DNA of 64,000 bases from an uncultured Hyphomonas sp. (GTDB taxonomy: Bacteria > Pseudomonadota > Alphaproteobacteria > Caulobacterales > Hyphomonadaceae), in NCBI RefSeq assembly GCF_963677035.1, contig NZ_OY781472.1, positions 2,815,658-2,879,657 on the forward strand. The letters run 5' to 3'. Both the position numbers and the translations under genes were made by a program. Every line of letters begins with the position of its first letter. The stretch's first letter is position 1. Below are positions 33,518-43,033 of the stretch, one piece after another. The notes beneath the pieces were generated by a model. It was given only the letters and a program-made list of their open reading frames with translations. It was not told where the DNA came from and did no database searches.

Positions 33518-36500
33518 GGCCGGACTGTTCTCTGGCGCATCCCGCGTTTACACGATTCCTCCGGGAACGGATTTCCTGCGGGCGCTGGCGGGCACGCTGG
33601 CCGGGGAAGCCGGGCTGACCGAAAATCCTGCGGCCCTTGCCGATGCCATCATCTATGTGCCGAACCGGCGTTCGGCCCGGGTTCTGGCGAGCGTGCTCTA
33701 TGATGCGGGCGGCGAAAAGCCGATCCTGCCGCCCGATATCCGGACGCAGGGCGATATCGAAGCGGACGAAGCGCCTTCCGTCGATGCGGCGCGCGCGGGC
33801 CTTCCGCCGGCCATGTCGCCTGCGCGGCGCCTCGGGGCGCTGACGCATCTGGTACAGGCATTCTACGAGCAGGCTTACGGTATTACGCCGCCGGCTGCCT
33901 CGGCGCTGGCGGCGGCGCGGGAACTGAGCCACCTGATGGAGCAGGCCGCGCTCAGTGAGCATGTCGACTGGTCCAGCCTGCCGGATCTCGCCGGGTCTGC
34001 TGAACTGGCCCAGCACTGGGAACAGTCGGTCAAATTCCTGAAGATCATTTCAGAAGCCTGGCCGGAATGGCTGGCCGAAAATGGAGAGAGCGATCCGTTC
34101 CTGCGGGACATCGCAGCGGCCCGCATCATGGCCCGTCGCTGGGCGGAAGAGCCGCCGCAGGCCCCCGTCCTGATCGCCGGGTCAACGGGCGCGACACCGG
34201 CAGGCCGTATCCTGATGAAAGCGGCGATGACCCTGCCGCAGGGGCTGGTCGTGCTGCCCGGGCTGGATATTCACGCCGACGAAGAGGCCCGCCGCGTGAT
34301 TGCCGGGTCTGTCAGCCACCCACAGCATATTATGTTCGACACACTGCGCGATCTGGGCGTTGCGCCGGGCGATGTCCGCACCTGGCCCGGAACGGACGGT
34401 GCAGGAAAAGCCGAAGCGCGCCGCCGCATGATCCATGAGGCGCTGGCGCCCGCGGAATCCACGGCGGACTGGCGCCGCACGCTGGATTCGCTGTCCGCCT
34501 CGCTCGGCACGGAGAAGGACGCGTTTGCCCTGTCGGCGCTGGATGGCCTGACCGTCATAGAGGCGCCGGATGAAGCGGTAGAGGCAGAAACCGCTGCGCT
34601 CCTGCTGCGTCAGGTGATGGAGCAGCCGGGAGAAACGGCTGCGCTGGTCACGCACGATGCGACACTGGCGCGCCGGGTCAGCGGCATCCTGCAACGCTGG
34701 GGGCTGGATGTGCCGTCATCTTCGGGCAGCTCGCTTGGCCAGACGACCGCCGGAAGCCTGATCGGCCTCTGCGCGCGCTGGGTGCTGGACCCTGCAGAAC
34801 CTGTGATCCTGAGCGCTGTTCTGAAACACCCCTTCGCCCGCGGCTTTGACGGGGCAGACAGTCTCGACCGCTATTTCCTGCGCGGCGCCCGCAACTGGCA
34901 GTCACTGGATGATCTTGCGCAGTCAGTTCGTTCACGGAAAGATCTGGACCCCTATGCGGGCTTTTCCGATGAGGAGCAGGCGGTTGCGGAAGAGCTGGTT
35001 GAACAGATCGCCATTGTCTTCCGCGAGACCGGGGCGGACCTGTCCCGTGAGGGGCCGATGCCGGGCCGGAAGGTTGCCGAACGGATTGCTGCGCTTGCCG
35101 CCCGCGTCAGCCAGACACCTTTCCCATGGGCTGGTGAAGACGGCCGCTCTGCCACGACGATGATGGAACATGTGGCGGAACTCGCGGACTATCTGGCGCC
35201 GATGCCGCCGCATGCCTTTGCCGAACTGATCGAAGCCGAAGCCGCCGGGCGGACCGTCAGTGCAGGCGTGGCGGAACATCCGAGGCTTGCAATCTGGGGA
35301 CCGCTCGAAGCGCGTCTTCAGTCGGCCAGTCACATCATCCTTGCGGGCCTGAACGAGGATGTCTGGCCGAAGCGCCCGCCAGCCGACGCGTTCCTGCCGC
35401 GCCGGTTCCGCAAGGAATTGGGCATCAGCGATCCGGAAGACCGGGTGGGCCTGTCGGCGCATGACTTCGCGCAACTCGCCTGTGCGCCAAAGGTGACGAT
35501 GCTGCACGCCCTCCGGCGGAACGACTCCCCGGCGGTCGCGTCGCGCTGGGTCTGGCGCCTGAAGACGCTGGCGGAAGGTGCGCTGGGAAGCGCCGCAAAG
35601 GCTGCGCTCTCGCCGGATGGGGACAGTCCGCTCGAATGGGCGCTCGCCTTGCGGGACAGGGGGACGAACACGCTGGACAAGGGCTTCCCGGTGGAGCCGA
35701 AGCCGCGGCGGCGCCCGGAGGGCTGGCCGCAGAAACTGTCCGTCACCCGGATCGATACGTTGCAGCGCGACCCTTATGCGATCTGGGCGGAGCAGGTGCT
35801 GAAGCTCGACAGGATCGAGCCCATGAATGCCGAGCTGGGCCCAGCGCCGCGCGGCACCGCGATCCACAAGGCGCTGGAAGACTTTGAGGATGAGGGCGCG
35901 GCCAGGACAACGGAACGCCTGGTCTCGCTTCTGGTGAGCAATCTTTCGGCCGCGGGGGAACCGGAGGCCGTTCTTGCGGCCCGGCGGGCCGTGCTGGAGC
36001 AGATGTCAGACTGGTATCTCGGCTGGCGGGCAGAGCGCCGCGTTGATGGCAAGCCGAAACTGGAAGTGAAGGGGCATCTCGATTTTGACATCAGCGGCGC
36101 GCCATTCACCCTGTCCGCCATGGCCGACCGGATCGAACGCCAGCCGGATGGCAGCCTCGTGGTCATCGACTTCAAGACAGGCAATCCGCCGTCTGACAAG
36201 GAGATCGCCGCCGAACTCAGCCAGCAGATGCCGCTGCAGGCCCTGATCGCAGGCAAGGGCGGGTATGACGGCATTCCCGCTGCCAGCGTCTCAGGCCTCG
36301 AATATGTGGCGTTCAAGGCGAAGCCCGACGCCCGCATTGTTGGCCAGAGCCGGGCTCTGCAGGCGACGCCGGATGAGCTGGCACAGACAGCGGAAGAGGG
36401 GCTGGTCCGCATCATCTCTGCGTATCGCGAGAATGACGCAGCCTTCCTGTCCGCGCCGCGGGTCCAGTTCGTGAAATACGACAATGGCTACAACCGCCTT

Positions 36501-36554
36501 GCCCGACGCGCGGAATGGGCCGGCGATACGGACGATGGGGGCGGGGATGAGTGA
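33507..36554 (+). CDS. addB: Double-strand break repair protein AddB
   Basis: The nuclease subunit of the AddAB helicase-nuclease that resects double-strand ends for RecA, the functional equivalent of RecBCD. The 1015-residue protein has the alphaproteobacterial AddB N terminus (VYTIPPGTDFLRALAGTL, IIYVPNRRSARVLASVL), an inactivated helicase core, and the phrase IILAGLNEDVWPKRPPADAF with ELGISDPEDRVGLSAHDFAQ. The C-terminal PDDEXK nuclease has LVVIDFKTGNPPSDKEI. No canonical Walker A motif is visible, as is usual for alphaproteobacterial AddB. It overlaps murU by 11 bases and addA by 8. Confidence 0.95.
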   Translation: MADKAGLFSGASRVYTIPPGTDFLRALAGTLAGEAGLTENPAALADAIIYVPNRRSARVLASVLYDAGGEKPILPPDIRTQGDIEADEAPSVDAARAGLPPAMSPARRLGALTHLVQAFYEQAYGITPPAASALAAARELSHLMEQAALSEHVDWSSLPDLAGSAELAQHWEQSVKFLKIISEAWPEWLAENGESDPFLRDIAAARIMARRWAEEPPQAPVLIAGSTGATPAGRILMKAAMTLPQGLVVLPGLDIHADEEARRVIAGSVSHPQHIMFDTLRDLGVAPGDVRTWPGTDGAGKAEARRRMIHEALAPAESTADWRRTLDSLSASLGTEKDAFALSALDGLTVIEAPDEAVEAETAALLLRQVMEQPGETAALVTHDATLARRVSGILQRWGLDVPSSSGSSLGQTTAGSLIGLCARWVLDPAEPVILSAVLKHPFARGFDGADSLDRYFLRGARNWQSLDDLAQSVRSRKDLDPYAGFSDEEQAVAEELVEQIAIVFRETGADLSREGPMPGRKVAERIAALAARVSQTPFPWAGEDGRSATTMMEHVAELADYLAPMPPHAFAELIEAEAAGRTVSAGVAEHPRLAIWGPLEARLQSASHIILAGLNEDVWPKRPPADAFLPRRFRKELGISDPEDRVGLSAHDFAQLACAPKVTMLHALRRNDSPAVASRWVWRLKTLAEGALGSAAKAALSPDGDSPLEWALALRDRGTNTLDKGFPVEPKPRRRPEGWPQKLSVTRIDTLQRDPYAIWAEQVLKLDRIEPMNAELGPAPRGTAIHKALEDFEDEGAARTTERLVSLLVSNLSAAGEPEAVLAARRAVLEQMSDWYLGWRAERRVDGKPKLEVKGHLDFDISGAPFTLSAMADRIERQPDGSLVVIDFKTGNPPSDKEIAAELSQQMPLQALIAGKGGYDGIPAASVSGLEYVAFKAKPDARIVGQSRALQATPDELAQTAEEGLVRIISAYRENDAAFLSAPRVQFVKYDNGYNRLARRAEWAGDTDDGGGDE

Positions 36555-39500
36555 CATCGTGACACCGCCGGATACGGACGATTTCCGCAAGGCCGTTGAG
36601 GTCCAGACCCGCTCGGCCGATCCGATGCATTCGGCCTTCGTTATGGCCAATGCCGGTTCCGGCAAGACGAAGGTGCTGATCGACCGCGTCGCGCGTCTGC
36701 TGCTGCGCCGCCCGGACGGGCGTCCGGGGGCGAAGCCGGATTCCATTCTCTGCATCACCTATACCAAGGCGGCGGCCAGCGAGATGCTGTCGCGCCTCTT
36801 CAAGACGCTTGGCCAATGGTCGGTCATGGAGGATGACCCGCTGCGCAAGAAGCTCGCCCAGCTTCAGGACCGCAAGGTCAGCGCCTACAATGCCGAAGAC
36901 CTTCAGGTCGCCCGGGCCCTGTTCGCAAACGCGCTTGAGACACCTGGCGGCCTGCGCATCGAGACGATCCACGCTTTCTGTGCCCGCGTGCTGCGGCGTT
37001 TCCCGCTGGAGGCAGGCGTCTTTCCCGGTTTCACGGAAATTGAGGAAGACGAAGCCTTTGCGCTGTGGAACCAGGCGCGCAGCGAAGCGGTCATGTCCGC
37101 GCAGGAGGCGATGCCGGACCTGCTTGACCTGCTGGCGCTGGAAGGCGGCCATGAAGGCGCGATGCTGGCCCTCGACACGCTGCGCAGCATCGGCACGGCG
37201 GTGCTTCGCTTCGCAGACCATTATGACGGCGATTTCGATGTTATGGACGATGTCCTGCGCGAGCGGCTTCAGGCGCCCGAGGCATCGGTTGAGGAGCTTC
37301 TGGACCTCGCCATGGGCGAGGCGTTACCGGCCGCAGACATCCGCACGGTCGCCGAACTTCTGCTGACAGGCGGCAAGACCGATGTCGCCACAGGCGAGAA
37401 GCTGATGGCCGTGCTCGCCACGGAAGACGCAGGCGCGCGCTGGGCGCTTTACCGCTCCGTCTTCCGTACGGCGAGCGGGGATCTCCGCGCCTCCAATCCG
37501 TACACGAAAGGCATGGCCGAAGCCTTGCCGCTGATCGCCAGCCTGTTCCAGATGAAGGACGGTTTTGGAGAGGAAGCGGCGCGCATGCTGGAGCTGGAGG
37601 ACCGGCTGAACCGGGCGGCTGCCTTCGCGCGCACCTCGGCCATGGTCCGCGTCGGCCTGCCCGCGCTGGAACGTTATCGCGATCTCAAACGCGCCCGCGC
37701 CGCGCTCGACTTCGACGATCTGATCGAACATACGCGCATCCTGCTGACAGCGACCGGCATGTCGGACTGGGTGCTCTACAAGCTGGATGGCGGCCTTTCG
37801 CACCTGTTGCTGGATGAGGCGCAGGACACCAGCCCCACACAATGGGAACTGGTCGATGCGCTGACGGGGGAATTCGATGCTGGGCAGGGGATCGAGCGCG
37901 CGCAGGATCCGCGCACCCTGTTCGTCGTGGGTGACGAGAAACAGTCCATCTATTCCTTCCAGGGGGCGGACCCGTCGCAACTGCTGAAGCAGTACCATCA
38001 GTTCCAGGCCCGCAATTCAGGCCTGCTGAAAGAGACAATGGAAATGTCCTTCCGGTCCGGGCCGGAAGTACTGGAATATGTCGACAAGGTCTGGAACCAG
38101 GCCCCGCCCATTCCGAACGCGCCGGTTGAGACGCCTGCGGAAGAAAGCAATCTCGTCCATCACGTCTCCTGGCGGTCGGACCAGCATGGTTCGGTGGAGC
38201 TCTGGCCCATTCCGCCGAAAGAGGAAGAGACGGACGAGGATGCCTGGGCCCGCCCGGTCAACGCCATGCGCTCATCCTCCCCGAAGGCGCGGCTGGCCAC
38301 GGATGTGGCCAAGGCAGTGCGGGCGATGATCGATGCGGGGGAAAGTGTCTGGGCCGATACGGGAGAGGGCTGGGGTCAGCGCCCTGTGCGGCCGGAAGAT
38401 ATCCTGATCCTTGTACGTGGCCGGACAGGTGGCCTGTTCGACGCGATGATTGGTGCCCTGAAGGCACAAGGCCTGCCGGTCGCCGGGGCGGACCGGCTGA
38501 AGCTGGGCGACCATATCGGTGTACAGGATTGTCTGAACCTGATGCGCTTCGCCGCGCTGCCGGAGCGTGACCTGACGCTGGCCGAGATCCTGCGCGGGCC
38601 TTTCCTGGGACTCGTCGATGATGATCGCTACCTGTTCGAACTGGCCAGTGCCCGCAAGCGGGGCGAGACGCTGTGGCAGCGTGTGCAGGCCAGCGCCGAT
38701 CCGGATGTAAAGGCGGCCTCCGCCTTCCTGCAGATGCAGATCGACAATGCCCACCTGCCGCCGTTCGATTTCCTGACCGCGGTTCTGGACGTTCCGGGGG
38801 CGGATGGGCAAACGGGATGGGAGAAGCTCAACGCCCGGCTCGGCCATCCGGCGCGGGACCCGGTTGAGGCGCTGGTCGCTGAAGCCATTGCCTTTGACTC
38901 GACAGAGCCCGCCTCGCTGCAGTGCTTCATCGCGCGCATGGAGGCAGGCGAGGTGGAGATCAAGCGCGATCTCGCCGCGCCGGAGCGGGAAATCCGCGTG
39001 ATGACCGTGCACGGCGCCAAGGGCTTGCAGGCACCGGTCGTCATCCTGCCGGATACGACCAGCGCGCCGAAGCCCTCCGGCGGGCGTATCCACGAAATCA
39101 ATGGCGTGCCGGTCTGGTCGCCGCGCAAGGATGGCGAACTTGCGGAAGTCACCGCCGCCCGGGCGCTGGCCGACGCGCGCGCCGAGGAAGAACACCGCCG
39201 TCTGCTTTATGTGGCGCTGACCCGGGCGCAGGACCGGCTGATCATTGCCGGCCACTGGTATGGTGGCCAGAAAGGCGGCGGCTATCACGACCGGTCCTGG
39301 TATGCGCTCTGCCTGAATGCGATGGACCGGCTTGTCCCGGCTGAAGGTGAGGCGCGCGACGAATGCCGCCGGTTCGGAGGTGTTCCCTCAACTGTACCGA
39401 AGACCGGGCAGGGCGACGGCGCGAAAGCCGGCTATCCCGATTGGGCGCTGCAGCAGGTGGAAGATATGCCTGTCGCCGCTCGCCGCCGGTTCAGCGCGCC

Positions 39501-40083
39501 GACCAGTCTGCTGGGGCGCGACATGCCCGTCATGGCGCCGTTCGGCGAGGGACGCGAAGCGCGCCTGAAGCGCGGCCGCCTGATCCACGCCCTGCTGCAA
39601 TACCTGCCGGACTTGCCGGATGCCGACCGGGAGACCGCCGGGCGCAATTTCCTCGCGCGGGATGCCTCGCTGAAAGAGGCGGCGCGCGAAGAGATGCTGG
39701 CCGCAGCGATGGGTGTCTTGCAGGACCCGGCCATGGCGGGCGTCTTCGCGCCGGGCGGACGGGCCGAGGCGGCGATCATCGGCAGTTCGAAACAACACCT
39801 GCCCGAAGGCATCGTGATCAATGGCCGGGTCGACCGGCTGGTGGTCTCGGACACCGAAGTCCTGATCGTCGATTTCAAGACGGACCAGCCCGCACCGGAC
39901 GCGCCCGAGGGCGTTGGCGAGAGCTATGTGCTGCAGATGGCGGCTTACTGGGCCGTGCTTCGCGAGGCCTGGCCAAACCGCGCCGTGCGCGCCGCGCTCT
40001 GCTGGACGGACGGGCCGAAACTCATGCCATTGCCGGAAGAGATGCTTTTAGCCGCGCTAAAGCGTGCTGGGAGTGAGGTTTGA
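36547..40083 (+). CDS. addA: Double-strand break repair helicase-nuclease AddA
   Basis: A UvrD-type 3'-5' helicase fused to a RecB nuclease, partner of AddB. ATG 36547 overlaps addB and follows GGGGCGGGG; an in-frame ATG at 36484 would only re-read addB. The 1178-residue protein shows Walker A ANAGSGKTKVLIDRVARLLL, the Q/Ia region ILCITYTKAAASEM, Walker B LLLDEAQDTSPTQWELVDAL, motif III VVGDEKQSIYSFQGADP, motif V VMTVHGAKGLQAPVVILPD and motif VI LLYVALTRAQDRLIIAG. The nuclease centre is VLIVDFKTDQPAP. Size and order fit AddA. Confidence 0.96.
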   Translation: MSDIVTPPDTDDFRKAVEVQTRSADPMHSAFVMANAGSGKTKVLIDRVARLLLRRPDGRPGAKPDSILCITYTKAAASEMLSRLFKTLGQWSVMEDDPLRKKLAQLQDRKVSAYNAEDLQVARALFANALETPGGLRIETIHAFCARVLRRFPLEAGVFPGFTEIEEDEAFALWNQARSEAVMSAQEAMPDLLDLLALEGGHEGAMLALDTLRSIGTAVLRFADHYDGDFDVMDDVLRERLQAPEASVEELLDLAMGEALPAADIRTVAELLLTGGKTDVATGEKLMAVLATEDAGARWALYRSVFRTASGDLRASNPYTKGMAEALPLIASLFQMKDGFGEEAARMLELEDRLNRAAAFARTSAMVRVGLPALERYRDLKRARAALDFDDLIEHTRILLTATGMSDWVLYKLDGGLSHLLLDEAQDTSPTQWELVDALTGEFDAGQGIERAQDPRTLFVVGDEKQSIYSFQGADPSQLLKQYHQFQARNSGLLKETMEMSFRSGPEVLEYVDKVWNQAPPIPNAPVETPAEESNLVHHVSWRSDQHGSVELWPIPPKEEETDEDAWARPVNAMRSSSPKARLATDVAKAVRAMIDAGESVWADTGEGWGQRPVRPEDILILVRGRTGGLFDAMIGALKAQGLPVAGADRLKLGDHIGVQDCLNLMRFAALPERDLTLAEILRGPFLGLVDDDRYLFELASARKRGETLWQRVQASADPDVKAASAFLQMQIDNAHLPPFDFLTAVLDVPGADGQTGWEKLNARLGHPARDPVEALVAEAIAFDSTEPASLQCFIARMEAGEVEIKRDLAAPEREIRVMTVHGAKGLQAPVVILPDTTSAPKPSGGRIHEINGVPVWSPRKDGELAEVTAARALADARAEEEHRRLLYVALTRAQDRLIIAGHWYGGQKGGGYHDRSWYALCLNAMDRLVPAEGEARDECRRFGGVPSTVPKTGQGDGAKAGYPDWALQQVEDMPVAARRRFSAPTSLLGRDMPVMAPFGEGREARLKRGRLIHALLQYLPDLPDADRETAGRNFLARDASLKEAAREEMLAAAMGVLQDPAMAGVFAPGGRAEAAIIGSSKQHLPEGIVINGRVDRLVVSDTEVLIVDFKTDQPAPDAPEGVGESYVLQMAAYWAVLREAWPNRAVRAALCWTDGPKLMPLPEEMLLAALKRAGSEV

Positions 40084-40139
40084 CTTGTGCCAGGAGTCCC
40101 TATCTAGCAGTCTGTTGAACCGAAATTGAGGAGCTCGCC

Positions 40140-40460
40140 ATGGCCGCGATTGATGTAACAGACGACGAGTTTGACGGTGTCATCGCCAATTCCGATGTCC
40201 CCGTCGTTGTGGATTTCTGGGCCGAATGGTGCGGCCCGTGCAAACAGATGTCGCCGCATCTGGAGGCCGTCGCCGAAGAAATGGCCGGCAAGGTGAAAGT
40301 CGCCAAGATCAATGTCGATGAAAACCCGATGACCGGCTCGAAATACGGCGTGCGCGGCATGCCGACGCTGATGATCTTCAAGGATGGCAAGGTCGCCGCC
40401 ACGCACCTCGGTGCGATGAGCAAGCAGGCCATCGCCGACTGGATCAAACAGTCGGCCTGA
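40140..40460 (+). CDS. trxA: Thioredoxin
   Basis: A 106-residue thioredoxin with the active site DFWAEWCGPCKQMSPHLEAV (WCGPC), the cis-Pro loop YGVRGMPTLMIFKDGKVAAT and the standard fold order. It reduces protein disulfides in the cytoplasm, for example ribonucleotide reductase. It follows addA after 56 bases with a GAGGAGCTCGCC ribosome site, so it may be cotranscribed with addAB. It converges with the ABC ATPase gene with only 4 bases between stops. Confidence 0.96.
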   Translation: MAAIDVTDDEFDGVIANSDVPVVVDFWAEWCGPCKQMSPHLEAVAEEMAGKVKVAKINVDENPMTGSKYGVRGMPTLMIFKDGKVAATHLGAMSKQAIADWIKQSA

Positions 40461-40464
40461 TCTG

Positions 40465-41418
40465 TCAGGCTGGCTCGCTGGTCAGCGCCAGGAACACATC
40501 TTCAAGGTCGGGGGTCTCGGTGATGAGATCCCCGATTCCGATTCCGGCCTGACGCACCTGTTCCAGCAGGCGGCCGATTCCGGTCTCGCTCGTCCGGAAC
40601 GTGATCGCCAGCTCACCCGATTCGCGCATCGTCGTATCGAGCCCGGACAGGACATCCGGAACGGCCGTCAGCGGCTCTCTTGGGGTGATCACAAGCGTCT
40701 TGTAGTCGAGCCGGGCCAGAAGGTTCGGCGTCGGTTCGCAGGCGACAATCTCGCCATGGTTCACGATGGCGATGGAATCGCAGAGTTCCTCGGCTTCTTC
40801 CAGATAGTGAGTCGTCAGGATGATCGTGGTGCCGCGGTCATGCAGTTCGCGCACATAGGTCCACATCGAGCGGCGCAGTTCCACGTCCACGCCGGCAGTC
40901 GGCTCGTCGAGGATCAGCACGGGCGGATTGTGGACGAGCGCCTTGGCCACCATGAGGCGGCGCTTCATGCCGCCCGACAGCTGGCGCACATAGGCGTCTT
41001 TCTTGTCGTCGAGGCCCACGGCGGCAAGGATTTCCTCGGTCTGCCGGTCGGCCTTCGGAACGCCGTAGAAACCGGCCATCAGTTCCAGCATTTCGAAGGG
41101 GGTGAAGAAGGGGTCGGCGACGATTTCCTGGTTCACAACGCCAATGGCGGCGCGGCTCTGGCGGGGGTGCTTGTCGATATCGAGGTCCCAGATGCGGGCC
41201 GTGCCCGAAGTCTTGTTCACCAGGCCCGCCAGAATGTTGATGAAGGTCGACTTGCCGGCCCCGTTCGGTCCCAGAAGGCCGAAGATCGATCCGCGTGGAA
41301 TCTTCAGGCTGATTCCCTTCAGGGCGTGCTTTTCCGGCATGCGGCCGGAGGCGGCGTACACCTTCTGCAGGTTATCGACTTCAATAGCGTATTCCGGGGC
41401 GGAGTTTTGGTCAGTCAT
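40465..41418 (-). CDS. ABC transporter ATP-binding protein (drug/lipid export type)
   Basis: A 317-residue ABC ATPase from ATG 41418, which has GAAGGACCGG before it; an in-frame ATG at 41442 is less well supported. Walker A is GLLGPNGAGKSTFINILAGL, the signature VRQLSGGMKRRLMVAKALVH, Walker B PVLILDEPTAGVDVELRRS, and the H loop LTTHYLEEAEEL. The extended C-terminal domain (about 90 residues after the core) and ordering match the ABC-2/DrrA-type exporters. No permease gene adjoins it, so it must pair with a membrane subunit encoded elsewhere. Confidence 0.93.
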   Translation of the reverse strand: MTDQNSAPEYAIEVDNLQKVYAASGRMPEKHALKGISLKIPRGSIFGLLGPNGAGKSTFINILAGLVNKTSGTARIWDLDIDKHPRQSRAAIGVVNQEIVADPFFTPFEMLELMAGFYGVPKADRQTEEILAAVGLDDKKDAYVRQLSGGMKRRLMVAKALVHNPPVLILDEPTAGVDVELRRSMWTYVRELHDRGTTIILTTHYLEEAEELCDSIAIVNHGEIVACEPTPNLLARLDYKTLVITPREPLTAVPDVLSGLDTTMRESGELAITFRTSETGIGRLLEQVRQAGIGIGDLITETPDLEDVFLALTSEPA

Positions 41419-41538
41419 CCGGTCCTTCTTTCCCTGCGGCATGGCGGTGCTTGCGTGGCACTCTGGTGCGCTCTAGGTAGGGCTCTGAGAGCCGGTGAAC
41501 AAGCCGGAGCCGGATAACAGGACTGAATAGGCGATCCA

Positions 41539-41742
41539 ATGCCCACCAAGCGCGATGTATTCGACCCACCGGAAGTCGTGATGGTCAATAGTCACAAAGT
41601 CTCCTGCAATGGCGGCGGCGGCGCTCTTGGCCACCCGCGCGTCTGGTATGAGATGGGGGACGAAGATTTTGTCGAGTGCAAATACTGCGACCGGCGTTTC
41701 GTCCTGATCGGCGGTAAAAACGACCCCGGTCGGGGTCACTGA
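41539..41742 (+). CDS. Small CHCC zinc-finger protein (NDUFS6-like)
   Basis: A 67-residue protein with the zf-CHCC pattern: Cys in HKVSCNGGGGALGHPRVWYE, the His in that stretch, then CKYCDRRFVLIG. This matches the zinc-binding domain shared with the mitochondrial complex I subunit NDUFS6, which is widespread as a short protein in alphaproteobacteria. A zinc-binding structural role is likely, and any link to complex I here is by homology only. It precedes the flavin monooxygenase by 28 bases on the same strand. Confidence 0.87.
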   Translation: MPTKRDVFDPPEVVMVNSHKVSCNGGGGALGHPRVWYEMGDEDFVECKYCDRRFVLIGGKNDPGRGH

Positions 41743-41770
41743 TTCTCCCTGAATAAGGAGCCGCCTGATC

Positions 41771-42955
41771 ATGCATGTTCTTGTCGTCGGCGGTGGAATT
41801 GGGGGCCTGACAGCCGCCCTCGCGCTGGAAAAGCGCGGCCACACGGTTACGGTTGCCGAGCAATCCGGTGTCATCAGCGAGGTCGGCGCCGGCCTGCAGC
41901 TGAGCCCCAATGCCATGAAAGTTCTGAACGCTCTCGGCGTCGGCGCGCGGGTGATGACGGATGCCTTCCGCCCACAAGCCGCTGAGATGCGCTGGGGCCG
42001 CAGCGGCAGGAAGATCTTTTCCATCCCGCTTCGCAAGGCTGCGGTGAACCGCTGGGGCGCCGAATATATTCACGTTCATCGGGCAGACCTGATCGAAGCC
42101 CTGCGCGCCGAACTGGCCGCACGGTCGCCCGAGTCCGTCGTGCTGGGCCACCGGCTGGAGCGGTATGAGAACCGGGGGGACAAGATCGTCGCGCATTTCG
42201 CTGGCGGCGCAGCGATTGAAGCAGATCTGCTGGTCGGTGCGGACGGTATCCACTCGGCGGTGCGCGATCAGATGCTGGGCCCGGACAAGCCGGAATTCAC
42301 CGGCTGCGTCGCCTGGCGTGCCACGGCCCCCGTCACGGCCCTGGAGGGGCATGCGCTGCCCGCCACGGCCTGCGTCTGGGTCGGCCCGCATCGCCATGCC
42401 GTGACCTATCTGCTGCGCCGGGGCAGCCTCGCCAATTTCGTCGGGGTCGTGGAACACAAGACACCGGGCGAAGAGTCCTGGACCGCGACGGGCGCCAAGG
42501 AACAGGCGCTGAAGGATTTCAAGCGCTGGCACCCGTCCGTCACCGCCATCATCGATGCGGCGTATTCGATGAACCGCTGGGCGCTTTACGGGCGCAAACC
42601 CCTGACGAAGTGGAGCGAAGGCCGGGCCACGCTTCTGGGCGATTCCTGCCATCCCATGCTGCCCTTCCTGGCGCAGGGGGCGGCGATGGCGATTGAGGAC
42701 GCGTGGGCGCTGGCGGCGTGTCTGGAAACCGAAGCGGATGTGCCGGCGGCGCTTTCCGCCTATGAGGCCCGCCGCAAGCCGCGTGTGACCCGTGTGCAAG
42801 AGGGGGCGCGCGACAATTCCAAACTCTACCATCGCGGCAATCCGATCACCCGGTTCGGCTCATATGTGCCGATGGCGATGGCGGCCCGGGCGGCGCCCGG
42901 CTTTGTCCGTTCGCGCCTCGACTGGATTTATTCCTACGACGAAACGTCATTGTAG
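41771..42955 (+). CDS. FAD-dependent aromatic-ring monooxygenase (group A)
   Basis: A 394-residue p-hydroxybenzoate-hydroxylase-fold flavoprotein. It has the FAD fold HVLVVGGGIGGLTAALALEK, the DG motif ADLLVGADGIHSAVRDQM and the GD motif TLLGDSCHPMLPFLAQGAAM. The sequence resembles the salicylate/3-hydroxybenzoate hydroxylase branch, for example in EVGAGLQLSPNAMKVLNALG. The family inserts one oxygen atom using NAD(P)H and O2. No catabolic partner lies nearby and the ubiquinone-pathway hydroxylases have a similar fold, so the substrate is undetermined. Confidence 0.87.
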   Translation: MHVLVVGGGIGGLTAALALEKRGHTVTVAEQSGVISEVGAGLQLSPNAMKVLNALGVGARVMTDAFRPQAAEMRWGRSGRKIFSIPLRKAAVNRWGAEYIHVHRADLIEALRAELAARSPESVVLGHRLERYENRGDKIVAHFAGGAAIEADLLVGADGIHSAVRDQMLGPDKPEFTGCVAWRATAPVTALEGHALPATACVWVGPHRHAVTYLLRRGSLANFVGVVEHKTPGEESWTATGAKEQALKDFKRWHPSVTAIIDAAYSMNRWALYGRKPLTKWSEGRATLLGDSCHPMLPFLAQGAAMAIEDAWALAACLETEADVPAALSAYEARRKPRVTRVQEGARDNSKLYHRGNPITRFGSYVPMAMAARAAPGFVRSRLDWIYSYDETSL

Positions 42956-43033
42956 AACTTCACCGGTAAGCCTTGCTCCGGAATTGTCCGCAGGGCAGGA
43001 AGTTCGTCCCCTCGAATAAAAGTCCGGTGAAAA

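Noticed and set aside
40455..40470. Inverted repeat GCCTGA-TCTG-TCAGGC spanning both stop codons of trxA and the ABC gene
   Set aside because: Only 6-bp arms and no T-tract on either side; it may weakly act as a bidirectional terminator but does not stand out from chance.
42956..43033. Possible riboswitch before sdaA
   Set aside because: TTCACCGG and CCGGTGAA can pair over the leader, but the 78-base region is too short for a glycine tandem aptamer and shows no known aptamer core.
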